Positions 1 through 7,922 of a stretch of DNA of 64,000 nucleotides are shown here, one piece after another. A program made the position numbers and the translations under genes. The DNA comes from a virus, in IMG/VR virus record IMGVR_UViG_3300025012_000027, positions 1 to 64,000 of that record. The stretch is one strand, 5' to 3'. The number at the start of each line of letters is the position of its first letter. Position 1 is the stretch's first letter. The notes beneath the pieces were generated by a model. It did not search any database. It saw nothing but the letters and a program-made list of their open reading frames with translations, and was not told the DNA's origin.

Positions 1-58
1 TTATCACTCTGCCGCCATTCACTTTTATGACGCGGGCAACGCATACCCTAATTCTTAA
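1..58 (+). CDS. 3' end of an upstream gene (partial)
   Basis: One reading frame entering from the left edge is open to a TAA at 56-58 and encodes a tail reading roughly HSAAIHFYDAGNAYPNS. A second frame is open to a TAA at 75-77, so the assignment is not certain; the first looks more like protein. Position directly before a fibre-associated gene suggests a tail-fibre product. Too little is visible to assign a family. Confidence 0.35.
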   Translation, partial: YHSAAIHFYDAGNAYPNS

Positions 59-79
59 TCACATTAATGGAAAATAATT

Positions 80-733
80 ATGTTCGTAATCGTACACAAT
101 AACTCAGTAATTCTAGGGCCTATGAGATGGAATCGGTATAGGTTTGAAAACGTCATTCAGGAAGAATGTGAACTATCTGTATCATTACCATCCAGTAATG
201 AGAAAGATCCATTGTTGCTGTCAGCTGATGTACGAATATTACCAGTTGAACCTCTACCTCTTCCAGAATTCAATTCGAAGATCGAGTTTCTGCACGGTCC
301 ATTCTGGGAATTTACAGATCAAAAAGCTATATCATCATTCACAGTACAGCGACTCCCGATAGACGCCGTGAAAAACAAATTAATCAGCGTTTGCGCGGAT
401 GAACGTTGGCGCAGAGAATCGGTTGGTGTAAAAACTAATATTCAGGGAGCAGACATAACTGTAGATACTCGCCGTGGTAATCGGGATATATTTGTTCAGA
501 AGTACCTACTGATGAATGAAAGTGATACTGTTCGGTGGAAGTTTCCAGAAGAATGGGCAACACTCTCTAAAGTAGATCTAGCCCAAATCGTTTCAGCTGG
601 TGCTGGTTATATCCAATCGCAATTTGATTGGGAATCTAGTATGGTCGATTCTATAAATGCTTGCAGCACCCTCGAAGAATTGGATGCATTGGTTATCGTA
701 GAACCGGTCAACGAAAACCGTAGGGTAGTATAA
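80..733 (+). CDS. DUF4376-type tail-fibre-associated protein
   Basis: A 217-residue protein. Its C-terminal half (from about residue 105) has the DUF4376 layout: a basic WRRESVGVK segment, an NIQGADITVDT strand, then VRWKFPEEWATL and a helical end. Such domains are found in phage tail-fibre and fibre-assembly proteins; the biochemical role is unknown. The stop codon overlaps the start of the RCC1 gene (TAATG at 731-735), so the two are translationally coupled, which supports a role in making or mounting the RCC1 fibre protein. A second DUF4376-type gene lies at 7923. Confidence 0.6.
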   Translation: MFVIVHNNSVILGPMRWNRYRFENVIQEECELSVSLPSSNEKDPLLLSADVRILPVEPLPLPEFNSKIEFLHGPFWEFTDQKAISSFTVQRLPIDAVKNKLISVCADERWRRESVGVKTNIQGADITVDTRRGNRDIFVQKYLLMNESDTVRWKFPEEWATLSKVDLAQIVSAGAGYIQSQFDWESSMVDSINACSTLEELDALVIVEPVNENRRVV

Positions 734-1941
734 TGCCAATTGGAATAACAACGGGGTTTAAAAACTCATCGGGGGAAGACATCGGGGAGAAACTCGTCCC
801 CAAGAGTTATTTGATTGACCGGTATCCAGAATTGGTTGATACGTTTCGTTTTTCTGGATTATGGATGTGGGGTCATAATAACTATGGCGGACTAGGTGAT
901 AACTCTGTCATCCATAAAAGTTCTCCAATACAAACTATCGCTGGTGGAACGAACTGGAAAACGGTTTCTGGTAGTGGATATCACACATCTGCCATAAAAA
1001 CTGACGGTACTTTGTGGACGTGGGGCCATAATAACTATGGACAATTAGGTGATAACACTATTGATAATAAAAGTTCTCCAGTACAAACTATTGCAGGTGG
1101 AACGAACTGGAAGCAAGTATCTAGCGGTTGGTTTCACACATCTGCCATAAAAACTGACGGTACTTTGTGGACGTGGGGTCTTAATAATAATGGTCAATTA
1201 GGTGATAACTCTGTCATCCGTAAAAGTTCTCCAATACAAACTGTTGCTGGAGGAACGAACTGGAAAACGGTTTCTGGTAGTATATATCATACGGCTGCTA
1301 TAAAAACTGACGGTACTTTATGGACATGGGGTCGTAATAACTATGGTCAACTAGGTGATAGCACTGTTGCTAATAAAAGTTCCACCGTGCAAACTATTGC
1401 TGGAGGAACGAACTGGAAACTGGTTGATTGTGGTGCACATCACACATCTGCTATAAAAACTGACGGTACTTTGTGGCTGTGGGGTTACAATGGATACGGT
1501 CAACTAGGTGATAGCACTGTTGCTAGTAAAAGTTCTCCAGTGCAAACTGTCGCTGGTGGAACGAACTGGAAGTTGGTTGCTGGTGGTGCATATCATACGG
1601 CTGCCATTAAAACCGATGGTACTTTATGGACATGGGGTCGTAATAACTATGGTCAACTAGGTGATAACACTGATGCTAATAAAAGTTCTCCAGTACAAAC
1701 TATTGCAGGTGGAACGAACTGGAAACTAGTGGCCGGTGGATCATATCACACATCTGCTATAAAAACCGATGGTACTTTATGGCTGTGGGGTTACAATGGA
1801 TACGGTCAACTAGGTGATAGCACTGTTGCTAATAAAAGTTCCACCGTGCAAACTATTGCTGGAGGAACGAACTGGAAACTGGTTGATTGTGGTGGTTATC
1901 ACACTATAGCCATACGAGACGATTCAGACGACTATATATGA
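733..1941 (+). CDS. RCC1-repeat seven-bladed beta-propeller, probable tail-tip/fibre protein
   Basis: 402 residues. After about 42 non-repeat residues there are seven tandem units of about 51 residues (153 bases). Each contains LW(T/L/M)WG-N--G-LGD, a KSSP-QT segment, AGGTNWK-V, and (Y/F/H)HT-AIKTDGT. Seven RCC1 units are the number needed to close one propeller. The units are nearly identical in DNA except at a few loop positions. The short N-terminal part probably mounts the propeller on the virion. Genes of this kind are known in large phages and are usually taken as receptor-binding or decoration proteins; binding is inference here. A paralogue lies at 2432. Confidence 0.8.
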   Translation: MPIGITTGFKNSSGEDIGEKLVPKSYLIDRYPELVDTFRFSGLWMWGHNNYGGLGDNSVIHKSSPIQTIAGGTNWKTVSGSGYHTSAIKTDGTLWTWGHNNYGQLGDNTIDNKSSPVQTIAGGTNWKQVSSGWFHTSAIKTDGTLWTWGLNNNGQLGDNSVIRKSSPIQTVAGGTNWKTVSGSIYHTAAIKTDGTLWTWGRNNYGQLGDSTVANKSSTVQTIAGGTNWKLVDCGAHHTSAIKTDGTLWLWGYNGYGQLGDSTVASKSSPVQTVAGGTNWKLVAGGAYHTAAIKTDGTLWTWGRNNYGQLGDNTDANKSSPVQTIAGGTNWKLVAGGSYHTSAIKTDGTLWLWGYNGYGQLGDSTVANKSSTVQTIAGGTNWKLVDCGGYHTIAIRDDSDDYI

Positions 1942-2435
1942 TACACCCACTCGTTAAAATAATCACGGTCGATGGGTTCTTCACCCACGAGCAGGCGAAT
2001 TCGCTAGTCGCGTCAACATACAACCTCGAGTATGTCTCAACCGAGTTTGGAAAAGAAATACCAAACTTTAATCTGATATCACCTAACTTCAATGAATCTG
2101 CTTCGGCGATGTTGAATACATCGATAGAAGTTGATGAATCTAGGTCCGGGTTCTTTAGGCTGCCTGAGAATTTTATACATTTCGAAGGATTCGATAGCAC
2201 AGATGAATGGGTGTTTGCTGTAGCTCTGCAACAATCTACGTTCAACGTATTCGAGCATAAATCTGGAGCAACTACGGCTTTGCACGGACATAAATATAAC
2301 TATCGAGACCTGTTCCAGTGGGATTTAAAAATTAACTATGTGTTAGATCCTGGGCAAGGCGTACTGTTCAGACCGTGGTTATTTCATTCGTTCGATACTG
2401 GACTGATCCAAACATTTAGGGTAACTGAACGATGA
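1938..2435 (+). CDS. small protein with double-stranded beta-helix (2OG/cupin-like) features
   Basis: 165 residues, starting at the ATG at 1938 that overlaps the upstream stop (ATGA); a longer in-frame start inside the RCC1 gene is unlikely. The C-terminal half runs WVFAVALQQS, FEHKSG, HGHKYNY, then INYVLDPGQGVLFRPWLFHSF and QTFRV. The 'vlFrpwlfHs...fR' ending resembles the last strands of phage 2-oxoglutarate/Fe(II) dioxygenase-like proteins, with H150 as a possible metal ligand, but a clear HxD motif is not visible. Sandwiched between two RCC1 genes with 4-base overlaps on both sides, it may modify or help to fold the fibre protein. Function is a guess. Confidence 0.45.
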   Translation: MIHPLVKIITVDGFFTHEQANSLVASTYNLEYVSTEFGKEIPNFNLISPNFNESASAMLNTSIEVDESRSGFFRLPENFIHFEGFDSTDEWVFAVALQQSTFNVFEHKSGATTALHGHKYNYRDLFQWDLKINYVLDPGQGVLFRPWLFHSFDTGLIQTFRVTER

Positions 2436-3604
2436 CAATTAATTTTAGAACAACGATTCAAGATCCCACCGGGGCTGGTAGTGATTTAGGAGATCTTTTC
2501 ATTCCTAGATCACTGTTTAGTGATGCTGGATTATGGACGTGGGGCCGTAATAGCTATGGTCAGTTAGGTGATAGCACTGGTGCTAGTAAAAGCTCTCCAG
2601 TACAAACTATCGCCGGTGGTACGAACTGGAAGCTGGTTGCTGGTGGTCGATATCACACAGCCGCCATAAAAACCGATGGTACTTTATGGTCGTGGGGTCG
2701 TAATACCTATGGCGAACTAGGTGATAACACCATCGCCCATAAAAGCTCTCCAGTACAAACTATCGCTGGAGGAACTAACTGGAAACTGGTGGCTAGCGGG
2801 TGGTTGCACACAGCCGCAATTAAAACCGATGGTACTTTATGGACATGGGGATATAATTACTATGGTACACTCGGTGATAACACTATTGCTAATAAAAGCT
2901 CACCAGTACAAACTATCGCTGGAGGAACGAACTGGAAACTGGTAGCTGGTGGCCGATATCACACAGCCGCAATTAAAACCGATGGTACTTTATGGCTGTG
3001 GGGTCGCAATAACTATGGTCAACTAGGTGATAACACTCGCGTCAGTAAAAGCTCTCCTGTACAAACTATAGATGATGAAGGAACCAACTGGAAATCTGTT
3101 TCAGGCGGGACCGCCCACACAGCCGCAATTAAAACCGATGGTACTTTGTGGCTGTGGGGTACTAATTATTATGGTACACTCGGTGATGAAACTATCATCG
3201 ATAAAAGCTCTCCTATACAAACTGTCGCCGGTGGCACGAACTGGAAACTGGTAGCTAGTGGTGATTATTATACTGCTGCCATTAAAACTGACGGTACTTT
3301 ATGGACATGGGGTCGCAATAACTATGGCTCTCTCGGTGACAACACTATTGCTCATAAAAGTTCTCCAATACAAACTATCGCTGGAGGAACGAACTGGAAG
3401 CAGGTTGAATGTGGAACAGATTACATAGCCGCCATTAAAACTGATGGTACTTTATGGACGTGGGGGGCTAATTTCTATGGTATGCTAGGTGATAACACTG
3501 ACATCAGTAAAAGTTCTCCCGTACAAACTATCGCTGGTGGAACGAACTGGAAGTTGATTGGTGGTGGCATGATGCATACTGTAGCCATAAGAGACGATTC
3601 ATAG
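2432..3604 (+). CDS. second RCC1-repeat seven-bladed beta-propeller, probable fibre protein
   Basis: 390 residues. A short N-terminal part (TTIQDPTGAGSDLGDLF) differs from that of the first RCC1 protein. Seven RCC1 units follow, each with W(T/S/L)WG-N-YG, KSSP-QT, AGGTNWK and AAIKTDGTLW. Unit four carries a small insertion (QTIDDEGTNWK instead of QTIAGGTNWK). The protein ends HTVAIRDDS, almost the same ending as the upstream paralogue. The start overlaps the preceding stop (ATGA). Two nearly identical propellers with different anchors suggest either two parts of one fibre or alternative adhesins; this is inference. Confidence 0.8.
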   Translation: MTINFRTTIQDPTGAGSDLGDLFIPRSLFSDAGLWTWGRNSYGQLGDSTGASKSSPVQTIAGGTNWKLVAGGRYHTAAIKTDGTLWSWGRNTYGELGDNTIAHKSSPVQTIAGGTNWKLVASGWLHTAAIKTDGTLWTWGYNYYGTLGDNTIANKSSPVQTIAGGTNWKLVAGGRYHTAAIKTDGTLWLWGRNNYGQLGDNTRVSKSSPVQTIDDEGTNWKSVSGGTAHTAAIKTDGTLWLWGTNYYGTLGDETIIDKSSPIQTVAGGTNWKLVASGDYYTAAIKTDGTLWTWGRNNYGSLGDNTIAHKSSPIQTIAGGTNWKQVECGTDYIAAIKTDGTLWTWGANFYGMLGDNTDISKSSPVQTIAGGTNWKLIGGGMMHTVAIRDDS

Positions 3605-3608
3605 TAGC

Positions 3609-3615
3609 ATAAATA
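3609..3615 (+). promoter_or_regulatory. late promoter candidate
   Basis: CATAAATA, one base from the T4 late consensus TATAAATA, lies 20 bases upstream of the methyltransferase start. It fits the pattern seen before other late operons here. Confidence 0.5.
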
Positions 3616-3635
3616 TAGTTTTACATTGGTATATT

Positions 3636-4199
3636 ATGAAAATAAATATTGGATCTGGTAGTAAGCGATATGATGGTATAATCAACATTGATTCTGATGC
3701 GGGGTCTAACCCAGATTTCGTTGTAAATCTCGAAACTGAGAATCTGCCGTTTGATGACAACAGTGTTGATTACGTCATGGCACATCACATTTTAGAGCAT
3801 TTAGGCGATGGATTCTTTCATTGCCTGAAAGAAATATATCGAGTGTGCAAACATGGTGCGATCATTGATGTGCGTGTCCCACATCCCCGACACGACACGT
3901 TCTTAATTGACCCCACACATAAACGCCCTATATATCCACATACGTTGGATATGTTTTCAAAGGCTCGTAATAAGAGAGACCTTGATAGCAACGGGTGTGA
4001 AACGCCGCTTGGATTTATCAATGATATTGACCTACAGGTGGTTGATCATAATTTTGTTTTAGACGAATACTGGATACAGAAATTCAAACATCTATCTGAG
4101 GATGAATGTGAGCATATTGCTAGATCTATGAATAACGTGATTCTCGAAATATCAATAAAACTGAAAGTGGTTAAGCAAAACAATACTCGCAGAGATTGA
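3636..4199 (+). CDS. class I SAM-dependent methyltransferase
   Basis: 187 residues, short for the Methyltransf_11 type but complete. Motif I is INIGSGSKR near the N-terminus, followed by GIINIDSD (acidic strand-2 end), LPFDDNSVDYVMAHHILEHL (the typical 'lPf-d-sfD-v---hvleHl' motif) and a strand-5 region. There are no membrane segments. The acceptor is unknown; the neighbours (glycosyltransferase-like, sulfotransferase) suggest modification of a sugar, a surface component or the fibre protein. Confidence 0.75.
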   Translation: MKINIGSGSKRYDGIINIDSDAGSNPDFVVNLETENLPFDDNSVDYVMAHHILEHLGDGFFHCLKEIYRVCKHGAIIDVRVPHPRHDTFLIDPTHKRPIYPHTLDMFSKARNKRDLDSNGCETPLGFINDIDLQVVDHNFVLDEYWIQKFKHLSEDECEHIARSMNNVILEISIKLKVVKQNNTRRD

Positions 4200-4206
4200 A
4201 TATACT

Positions 4207-5523
4207 ATGAATCCATTAGCAACAGTTGAGTTTTTTATACATATAAATCAGTTTGAAAAAGCTAAAATAGTTCTCGATTTATTAAAACCATATGCAAGAT
4301 CCGTGCAAGAGATTGATCAGTTAGGTAAGCTATATGCCGATATACGAGAATTTGCCGACACTCTCGAATTAGGGCAACGGATATATGAGTTAGTTGACCA
4401 CCCTCAAGCAAAGTATGATTCTAGAGTGAACATAATACGAGCATTGCTTAATCTGAATAAGCCAAATGAAGCTCTTGAACTCATTCTGATAAACGAACAA
4501 GAGCAGCCTGACGATCATCCAAATCAGATGGATAAGGCGATGTGTTTTTTCCTATTAGACCAAAAGGATTCTGGCGAAGCCATTCTTAGACAAATATTAT
4601 CTGAGCCGCACACTCAAGATATCGATAATCGGGTGAGGTTCAATCTTGGCACATATGACTTGCGCAACGGTAATTTTAAACAAGGCCTGCGAGAGGTTTT
4701 GCTAGGCGGCAGGAAACTTAACATATGGCATGAATTCAAGTTTCCAAAATCTCAATTGTGGGAAGGCAATCCGCAACCAGGCAAACGCATTCTCGTATGC
4801 GCTGAGGGTGGAATAGGAGATGAGATAATATCGGTTAGATTCATGAAGCATTTGCGCGATGCTGGGATGCTCCCGATTTGGTACACTGATAGAGAAGATA
4901 TTCGGACTATCTTCACTCGGAATGGTTTTGAAACAACCACTAACATAAGCATATTACCGGCCGACTGGTTATGGACGTATTCTATGCCTATACCATCATA
5001 TCTAGATCTATCAGAGGATGCTGTGTGGTATGGTCCATATATTTCACCTACCAATCAAACACCAAAATTATCCACTTCAGGAAAGAAGAAGATTGGTATA
5101 AAGTGTATGGGCAACCCTAAGTATGATCAAGATTTACATAGGACAGTACCTTTCATAGAATTGATAGACAGCATTCCAGATGAATATGAGATATACTCGT
5201 TTCATATAGATGAAGATTTCACCCACCCCAGAGTCATCCAGTTGAAAGATAAGATACACTCGTGGGATGATACCTTGGATTATATAACCCAAATGGATAT
5301 CATTGTTTCTAGCTGTACTTCTTTGATACATGCGGCGGGTGCTATGGGCAAATCATCGATCGTCATTGTGCCTATACTAACGTATTACACATGGGCAAAA
5401 CCTGGTCTGAGGTCTTTGTGGTATGGCGATAATTTACGGGTCTTGAGGCAGGTTGAATATGACAACTGGTCCGCTCCCCTTAATGAACTCAACAAAATAC
5501 TATGCCCGTCAAATACCGTATAA
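4207..5523 (+). CDS. TPR protein with glycosyltransferase-9-like C-terminal domain
   Basis: 438 residues. The N-terminal half consists of helical TPR-like repeats (ALLNLNKPNEALELI, CFFLLDQKDSGEAILRQIL). It is followed by the familiar junction LWEGNPQPGKRILVCAEGGIGDEI and then a Rossmann-like half ending with SSCTSLIHAAGAMGKSSIVIVP. That end matches the nucleotide-sugar-binding 'S-Dt--aHlAGalGkp' region of TPR-linked GT9/ADP-heptose-type transferases. It probably transfers a sugar in the cytoplasm; donor and acceptor are unknown. It sits seven bases after the methyltransferase gene. Confidence 0.6.
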   Translation: MNPLATVEFFIHINQFEKAKIVLDLLKPYARSVQEIDQLGKLYADIREFADTLELGQRIYELVDHPQAKYDSRVNIIRALLNLNKPNEALELILINEQEQPDDHPNQMDKAMCFFLLDQKDSGEAILRQILSEPHTQDIDNRVRFNLGTYDLRNGNFKQGLREVLLGGRKLNIWHEFKFPKSQLWEGNPQPGKRILVCAEGGIGDEIISVRFMKHLRDAGMLPIWYTDREDIRTIFTRNGFETTTNISILPADWLWTYSMPIPSYLDLSEDAVWYGPYISPTNQTPKLSTSGKKKIGIKCMGNPKYDQDLHRTVPFIELIDSIPDEYEIYSFHIDEDFTHPRVIQLKDKIHSWDDTLDYITQMDIIVSSCTSLIHAAGAMGKSSIVIVPILTYYTWAKPGLRSLWYGDNLRVLRQVEYDNWSAPLNELNKILCPSNTV

Positions 5524-5858
5524 TAAATATCAACTTAACATCCTCGGTGTCCGATGCTCCTATAGCTGATGTGCCATGCAATGGGTGCATTAGGTGCTGT
5601 GAATTATTGACTCCCTTCCTAACCCCCGAAGAACTGAGTTCTGGCCTATACCCTATAAGTCTGATTCAACCGTCTGAAGATGCCGTGTTAGCAACACCTG
5701 ATATAGGCCCTCTGATTTCACTATATCGGAAGCCAGATGGTGGGTGTAGTATGCTAGTCGATGGACAGTGTACAATATATGACATTAGGCCAAAAGCGTG
5801 TCGACAATTCGATTGCCGTAAAGGACATCATCCCAAAATCCCCAACATGACGATATAA
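5502..5858 (+). CDS. YkgJ-family zinc/iron cysteine-cluster protein
   Basis: 118 residues with the YkgJ signature: CNGCIRCC near residue 26, then GGCSMLVDGQCTIYDIRP and ACRQFDC, which is the usual CxxCxxCC, C, CxIYdxRPxxCRxF-C order. The family binds zinc or an iron-sulfur cluster and is often encoded beside modification enzymes; no reaction is established. The start overlaps the preceding gene by 22 bases. The Shine-Dalgarno sequence is weak, so the start is slightly uncertain. Confidence 0.75.
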   Translation: MPVKYRIININLTSSVSDAPIADVPCNGCIRCCELLTPFLTPEELSSGLYPISLIQPSEDAVLATPDIGPLISLYRKPDGGCSMLVDGQCTIYDIRPKACRQFDCRKGHHPKIPNMTI

Positions 5859-5859
5859 T

Positions 5860-6651
5860 ATGGAAAAAACTTATCACTTTCTTTCAGGACTTCCTAGATC
5901 AGGTTCCACCGTTTTAGCATCAATACTGAATCAAAATCCCGAGGTATATGTTACCCCAACTTCACCTATGCTAAACGTGGCAGTAAAAATGCAAGAGGCA
6001 TGGCGCAACGATCCCACGGTTAAAGCAAATTACTACGAAGAACAAGCGCGCGATTTGACTAAAGCTATCCTGCCAGCATTTTGGAAACACCGGCCTGAAT
6101 CTATTATCATCGATAAAGGAAGAGGGTGGGCTAAGAATATGCCAACCGCATCGGCACTGTTTGGTAAAAAAATTAAAGCTATCGTGATGACTCGTGATCT
6201 TCCTAGCATAATGGCTAGTTGGTTGACAATCATCAGAAACCAACCTGGGTGTTTTGTTGATAAGAATCTCTTGTTAACCGGGCATCTCGTTACAGATGAA
6301 AATAGAGTCGGTGAGATGTGGTTTAATATGGTTAAAGATTGTATGGAGGGGCTTCATCAAATAAAGAGAGAGGCGGCCGACCAAATTGTCATCGTAGAAT
6401 ATGACAAATTTATAGAAACCCCGATGGTAGAGCTTGATAGGATTGCAGACTTTCTGCAATTGCCGTCATTCGAGTATGACGTAAATACGATAGAAAATGA
6501 TACAGCTGATGATGATTTGATTGCATGGGGGTTTGAAGGATTACATACCATCAGGCCTGTGTTAGGGAAAACGTCAAAACACCCTCGTGAAGTTTTGGGT
6601 GATATGCTGTATTATCGATTCGTCGAACTTGAAAAACAATACATTCTTTAA
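5860..6651 (+). CDS. sulfotransferase
   Basis: 263 residues. The 5'-phosphosulfate loop SGLPRSGST is at residues 9-17. The 3'-phosphate motif is MTRDLPSIMAS, with R112 and S120 spaced as in PAPS sulfotransferases. A C-terminal region with IVEYDKFIETP matches the family's typical 'v-YedL---P' segment. The expected reaction is transfer of sulfonate from PAPS to a hydroxyl or amine of an unidentified acceptor. An APS kinase gene follows six bases downstream, so the PAPS donor may be supplied by the phage. Confidence 0.8.
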   Translation: MEKTYHFLSGLPRSGSTVLASILNQNPEVYVTPTSPMLNVAVKMQEAWRNDPTVKANYYEEQARDLTKAILPAFWKHRPESIIIDKGRGWAKNMPTASALFGKKIKAIVMTRDLPSIMASWLTIIRNQPGCFVDKNLLLTGHLVTDENRVGEMWFNMVKDCMEGLHQIKREAADQIVIVEYDKFIETPMVELDRIADFLQLPSFEYDVNTIENDTADDDLIAWGFEGLHTIRPVLGKTSKHPREVLGDMLYYRFVELEKQYIL

Positions 6652-6657
6652 GTTTAT

Positions 6658-7092
6658 ATGAAAAAGATTCTCATTATGGGACTACCTGGATCTGGAAAAA
6701 CCTTTTTAGCGTCTGCTCTGAAAGATCGATTGATCGATTCGAACAAGACCGTTGACTGGTTTAACGCAGATGATATCAGGCGCAGATATGATGATTGGGA
6801 TTTTTCAACCGACGGTCGCATTAGACAGTCCGTGAGGATGGCACAGCTCGCCAATGAATCAGTATCTGATTTTGTAATTGCTGATTTTGTCGCACCGCTC
6901 ATAAAAATGAGGGAAAATTTCAATTCCGATTACACTATATGGGTTGACACGATCGATAAGAGCAGGTATCCAGATACGAATATAGCATTCATCCCGCCAA
7001 CGACGTATGATTTTAGAGTAACTGAGCAGAATTCTGACCATTGGGCTAGTATCATCGCAAATTCTATTCTAAGAGATCGGTGTTGGTTATAG
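6658..7092 (+). CDS. adenylylsulfate (APS) kinase-like P-loop kinase
   Basis: 144 residues against about 200 in bacterial CysC. The Walker A loop GLPGSGKT is at residues 8-15. Then come FNADDIRRRYDDWDFSTDGR, equivalent to the APS kinase 'DGDnvR--l...fs--dR' region, and VIADFVAPLIKMR, equivalent to 'fisPy---R'. It would phosphorylate APS to PAPS for the sulfotransferase just upstream. No sulfate adenylyltransferase is seen in the window, so APS would have to come from the host. A different small-molecule or nucleotide kinase cannot be excluded. Confidence 0.7.
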   Translation: MKKILIMGLPGSGKTFLASALKDRLIDSNKTVDWFNADDIRRRYDDWDFSTDGRIRQSVRMAQLANESVSDFVIADFVAPLIKMRENFNSDYTIWVDTIDKSRYPDTNIAFIPPTTYDFRVTEQNSDHWASIIANSILRDRCWL

Positions 7093-7109
7093 TAGCAGCG
7101 TGAACGACG

Positions 7110-7201
7110 CTTAAATAGTATGAGTAACTAATTGGATACCTTATGCGACTAACTCTAGAAGAAACACAATACCTGTTAGATGAATCTACTCAACATCTAA
7201 C
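7110..7201 (+). repeat. promoter-leader repeat, copy 1
   Basis: About 90 bases nearly identical to 15354-15443 and partly to 7782-7868. It contains TTAAATA, a spacer, and the first codons of the gene at 15387 (MRLTLEETQYLLDESTQ here). Identity stops after codon 17 or so, where the sequence diverges. A small hairpin (AGCGT/ACGCT, 7097-7111) precedes it. Confidence 0.85.
7111..7117 (+). promoter_or_regulatory. late promoter candidate in repeat copy 1
   Basis: TTAAATA, 25 bases before the leader ATG at 7143, in the same place in all three repeat copies. Confidence 0.6.
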
Positions 7202-7244
7202 CGCGCGAGTTGCGGCAATCGATCCAGAAGGAGGTATACTGTGA
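7143..7244 (+). CDS. 33-codon leader ORF, a remnant of the 15387 gene 5' end
   Basis: Encodes MRLTLEETQYLLDESTQ and then an unrelated tail ending PEGGIL. The first 17 residues match the N-terminus of the protein at 15387 except for one residue. Its stop codon overlaps the GTG start of the next gene (GTGA) and it contains that gene's strong Shine-Dalgarno AAGGAGGT. Translation of the leader is therefore probably coupled to the downstream gene. It looks like a duplicated gene start that now drives cargo expression. Confidence 0.55.
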   Translation: MRLTLEETQYLLDESTQHLTARVAAIDPEGGIL

Positions 7245-7759
7245 AAGCAAGCTACATTTACATTCCGCTCATCGGCCTGTTCAGGGTATTTTTATCATTT
7301 ACTGCGCCAATAGTCGTACTGCTGGCCCTACCGTTTATCAAATGGGATAAAGAGCCTTCCGTTGGTCCACAAAGAACCAATCCTCCAACGCCCACGATCA
7401 TGGGCGATTTCCCGAACTGGCTCTCGTGGCTCAGTACTCCAGATCAACGATTACCATGTGATACAGGTATACCAACATGTAAAGCATGGGTAGATCGGTA
7501 TGGTAAGTGGGTAGCTGCTTGGTTATGGGCTGGAGTGCGAAATCAGTATTTCGGATTCGCTATATGGCTAGGCAACCAAACTTCCAACTATGCTCCCTAC
7601 GACATTGAAGGCTATTGGGAGCGTACCGACCAATATGGTACGATTTGGAGGTATCGGAAGACTTTTGGTAAGATCAGCATCATGACCGGATACAATGTTT
7701 ACGCTATGCTAGATGGATCTTTCCATACAGCGCCAATCCTCACAGTTAAACTTCGTTGA
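7241..7759 (+). CDS. membrane-anchored phage protein of unknown function
   Basis: 172 residues. A hydrophobic N-terminal segment (IPLIGLFRVFLSFTAPIVVLLALPF) is probably a single membrane anchor. A soluble part follows with RNQYFGFAIWLGNQ and a C-terminal beta-rich region ending APILTVKLR. The RN--fG motif recurs in small uncharacterised phage proteins, but I cannot name a function. The start is GTG with AAGGAGGT five bases upstream. It is transcribed from the copy 1 late promoter. Confidence 0.7.
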   Translation: MKASYIYIPLIGLFRVFLSFTAPIVVLLALPFIKWDKEPSVGPQRTNPPTPTIMGDFPNWLSWLSTPDQRLPCDTGIPTCKAWVDRYGKWVAAWLWAGVRNQYFGFAIWLGNQTSNYAPYDIEGYWERTDQYGTIWRYRKTFGKISIMTGYNVYAMLDGSFHTAPILTVKLR

Positions 7760-7781
7760 CATTATCATTACTGGCTGACAA

Positions 7782-7868
7782 CTTAAATAGTAAGAGTAAC
7801 TAATTGGGATACCTCATGCAACTAACTCTAGAAGACACGCGACAGCTAACCGAGGAACTGCTGCGGGC
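7782..7868 (+). repeat. promoter-leader repeat, copy 2 (internally deleted)
   Basis: Matches 15354-15463, but about 25-30 bases are missing inside the coding start, and small changes are present (TAAGAG for TATGAG). It contains TTAAATA and the codons for MQLTLEDT, then rejoins at LTEELL. Confidence 0.8.
7783..7789 (+). promoter_or_regulatory. late promoter candidate in repeat copy 2
   Basis: TTAAATA, 26 bases before the leader ATG at 7816. Confidence 0.6.
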
Positions 7869-7908
7869 GAAAACAACTTCTCGAATCGGTGCTCGATGTA
7901 TCAAGTAA
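7816..7908 (+). CDS. 30-codon leader ORF, second remnant of the 15387 gene 5' end
   Basis: Reads MQLTLEDTRQLTEELLR followed by an unrelated tail ending RCIK. It corresponds to the N-terminus at 15387 with an internal deletion. It ends 14 bases before the next gene. Whether the peptide matters or only the promoter is kept cannot be told. Confidence 0.45.
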   Translation: MQLTLEDTRQLTEELLRAKTTSRIGARCIK

Positions 7909-7922
7909 ATTTGGAGTAAAAT

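Noticed and set aside
860-3590. CRISPR-like periodic repeats
   Set aside because: The 153-base periodicity is fully explained by in-frame RCC1 units; there are no spacers or short identical repeats.
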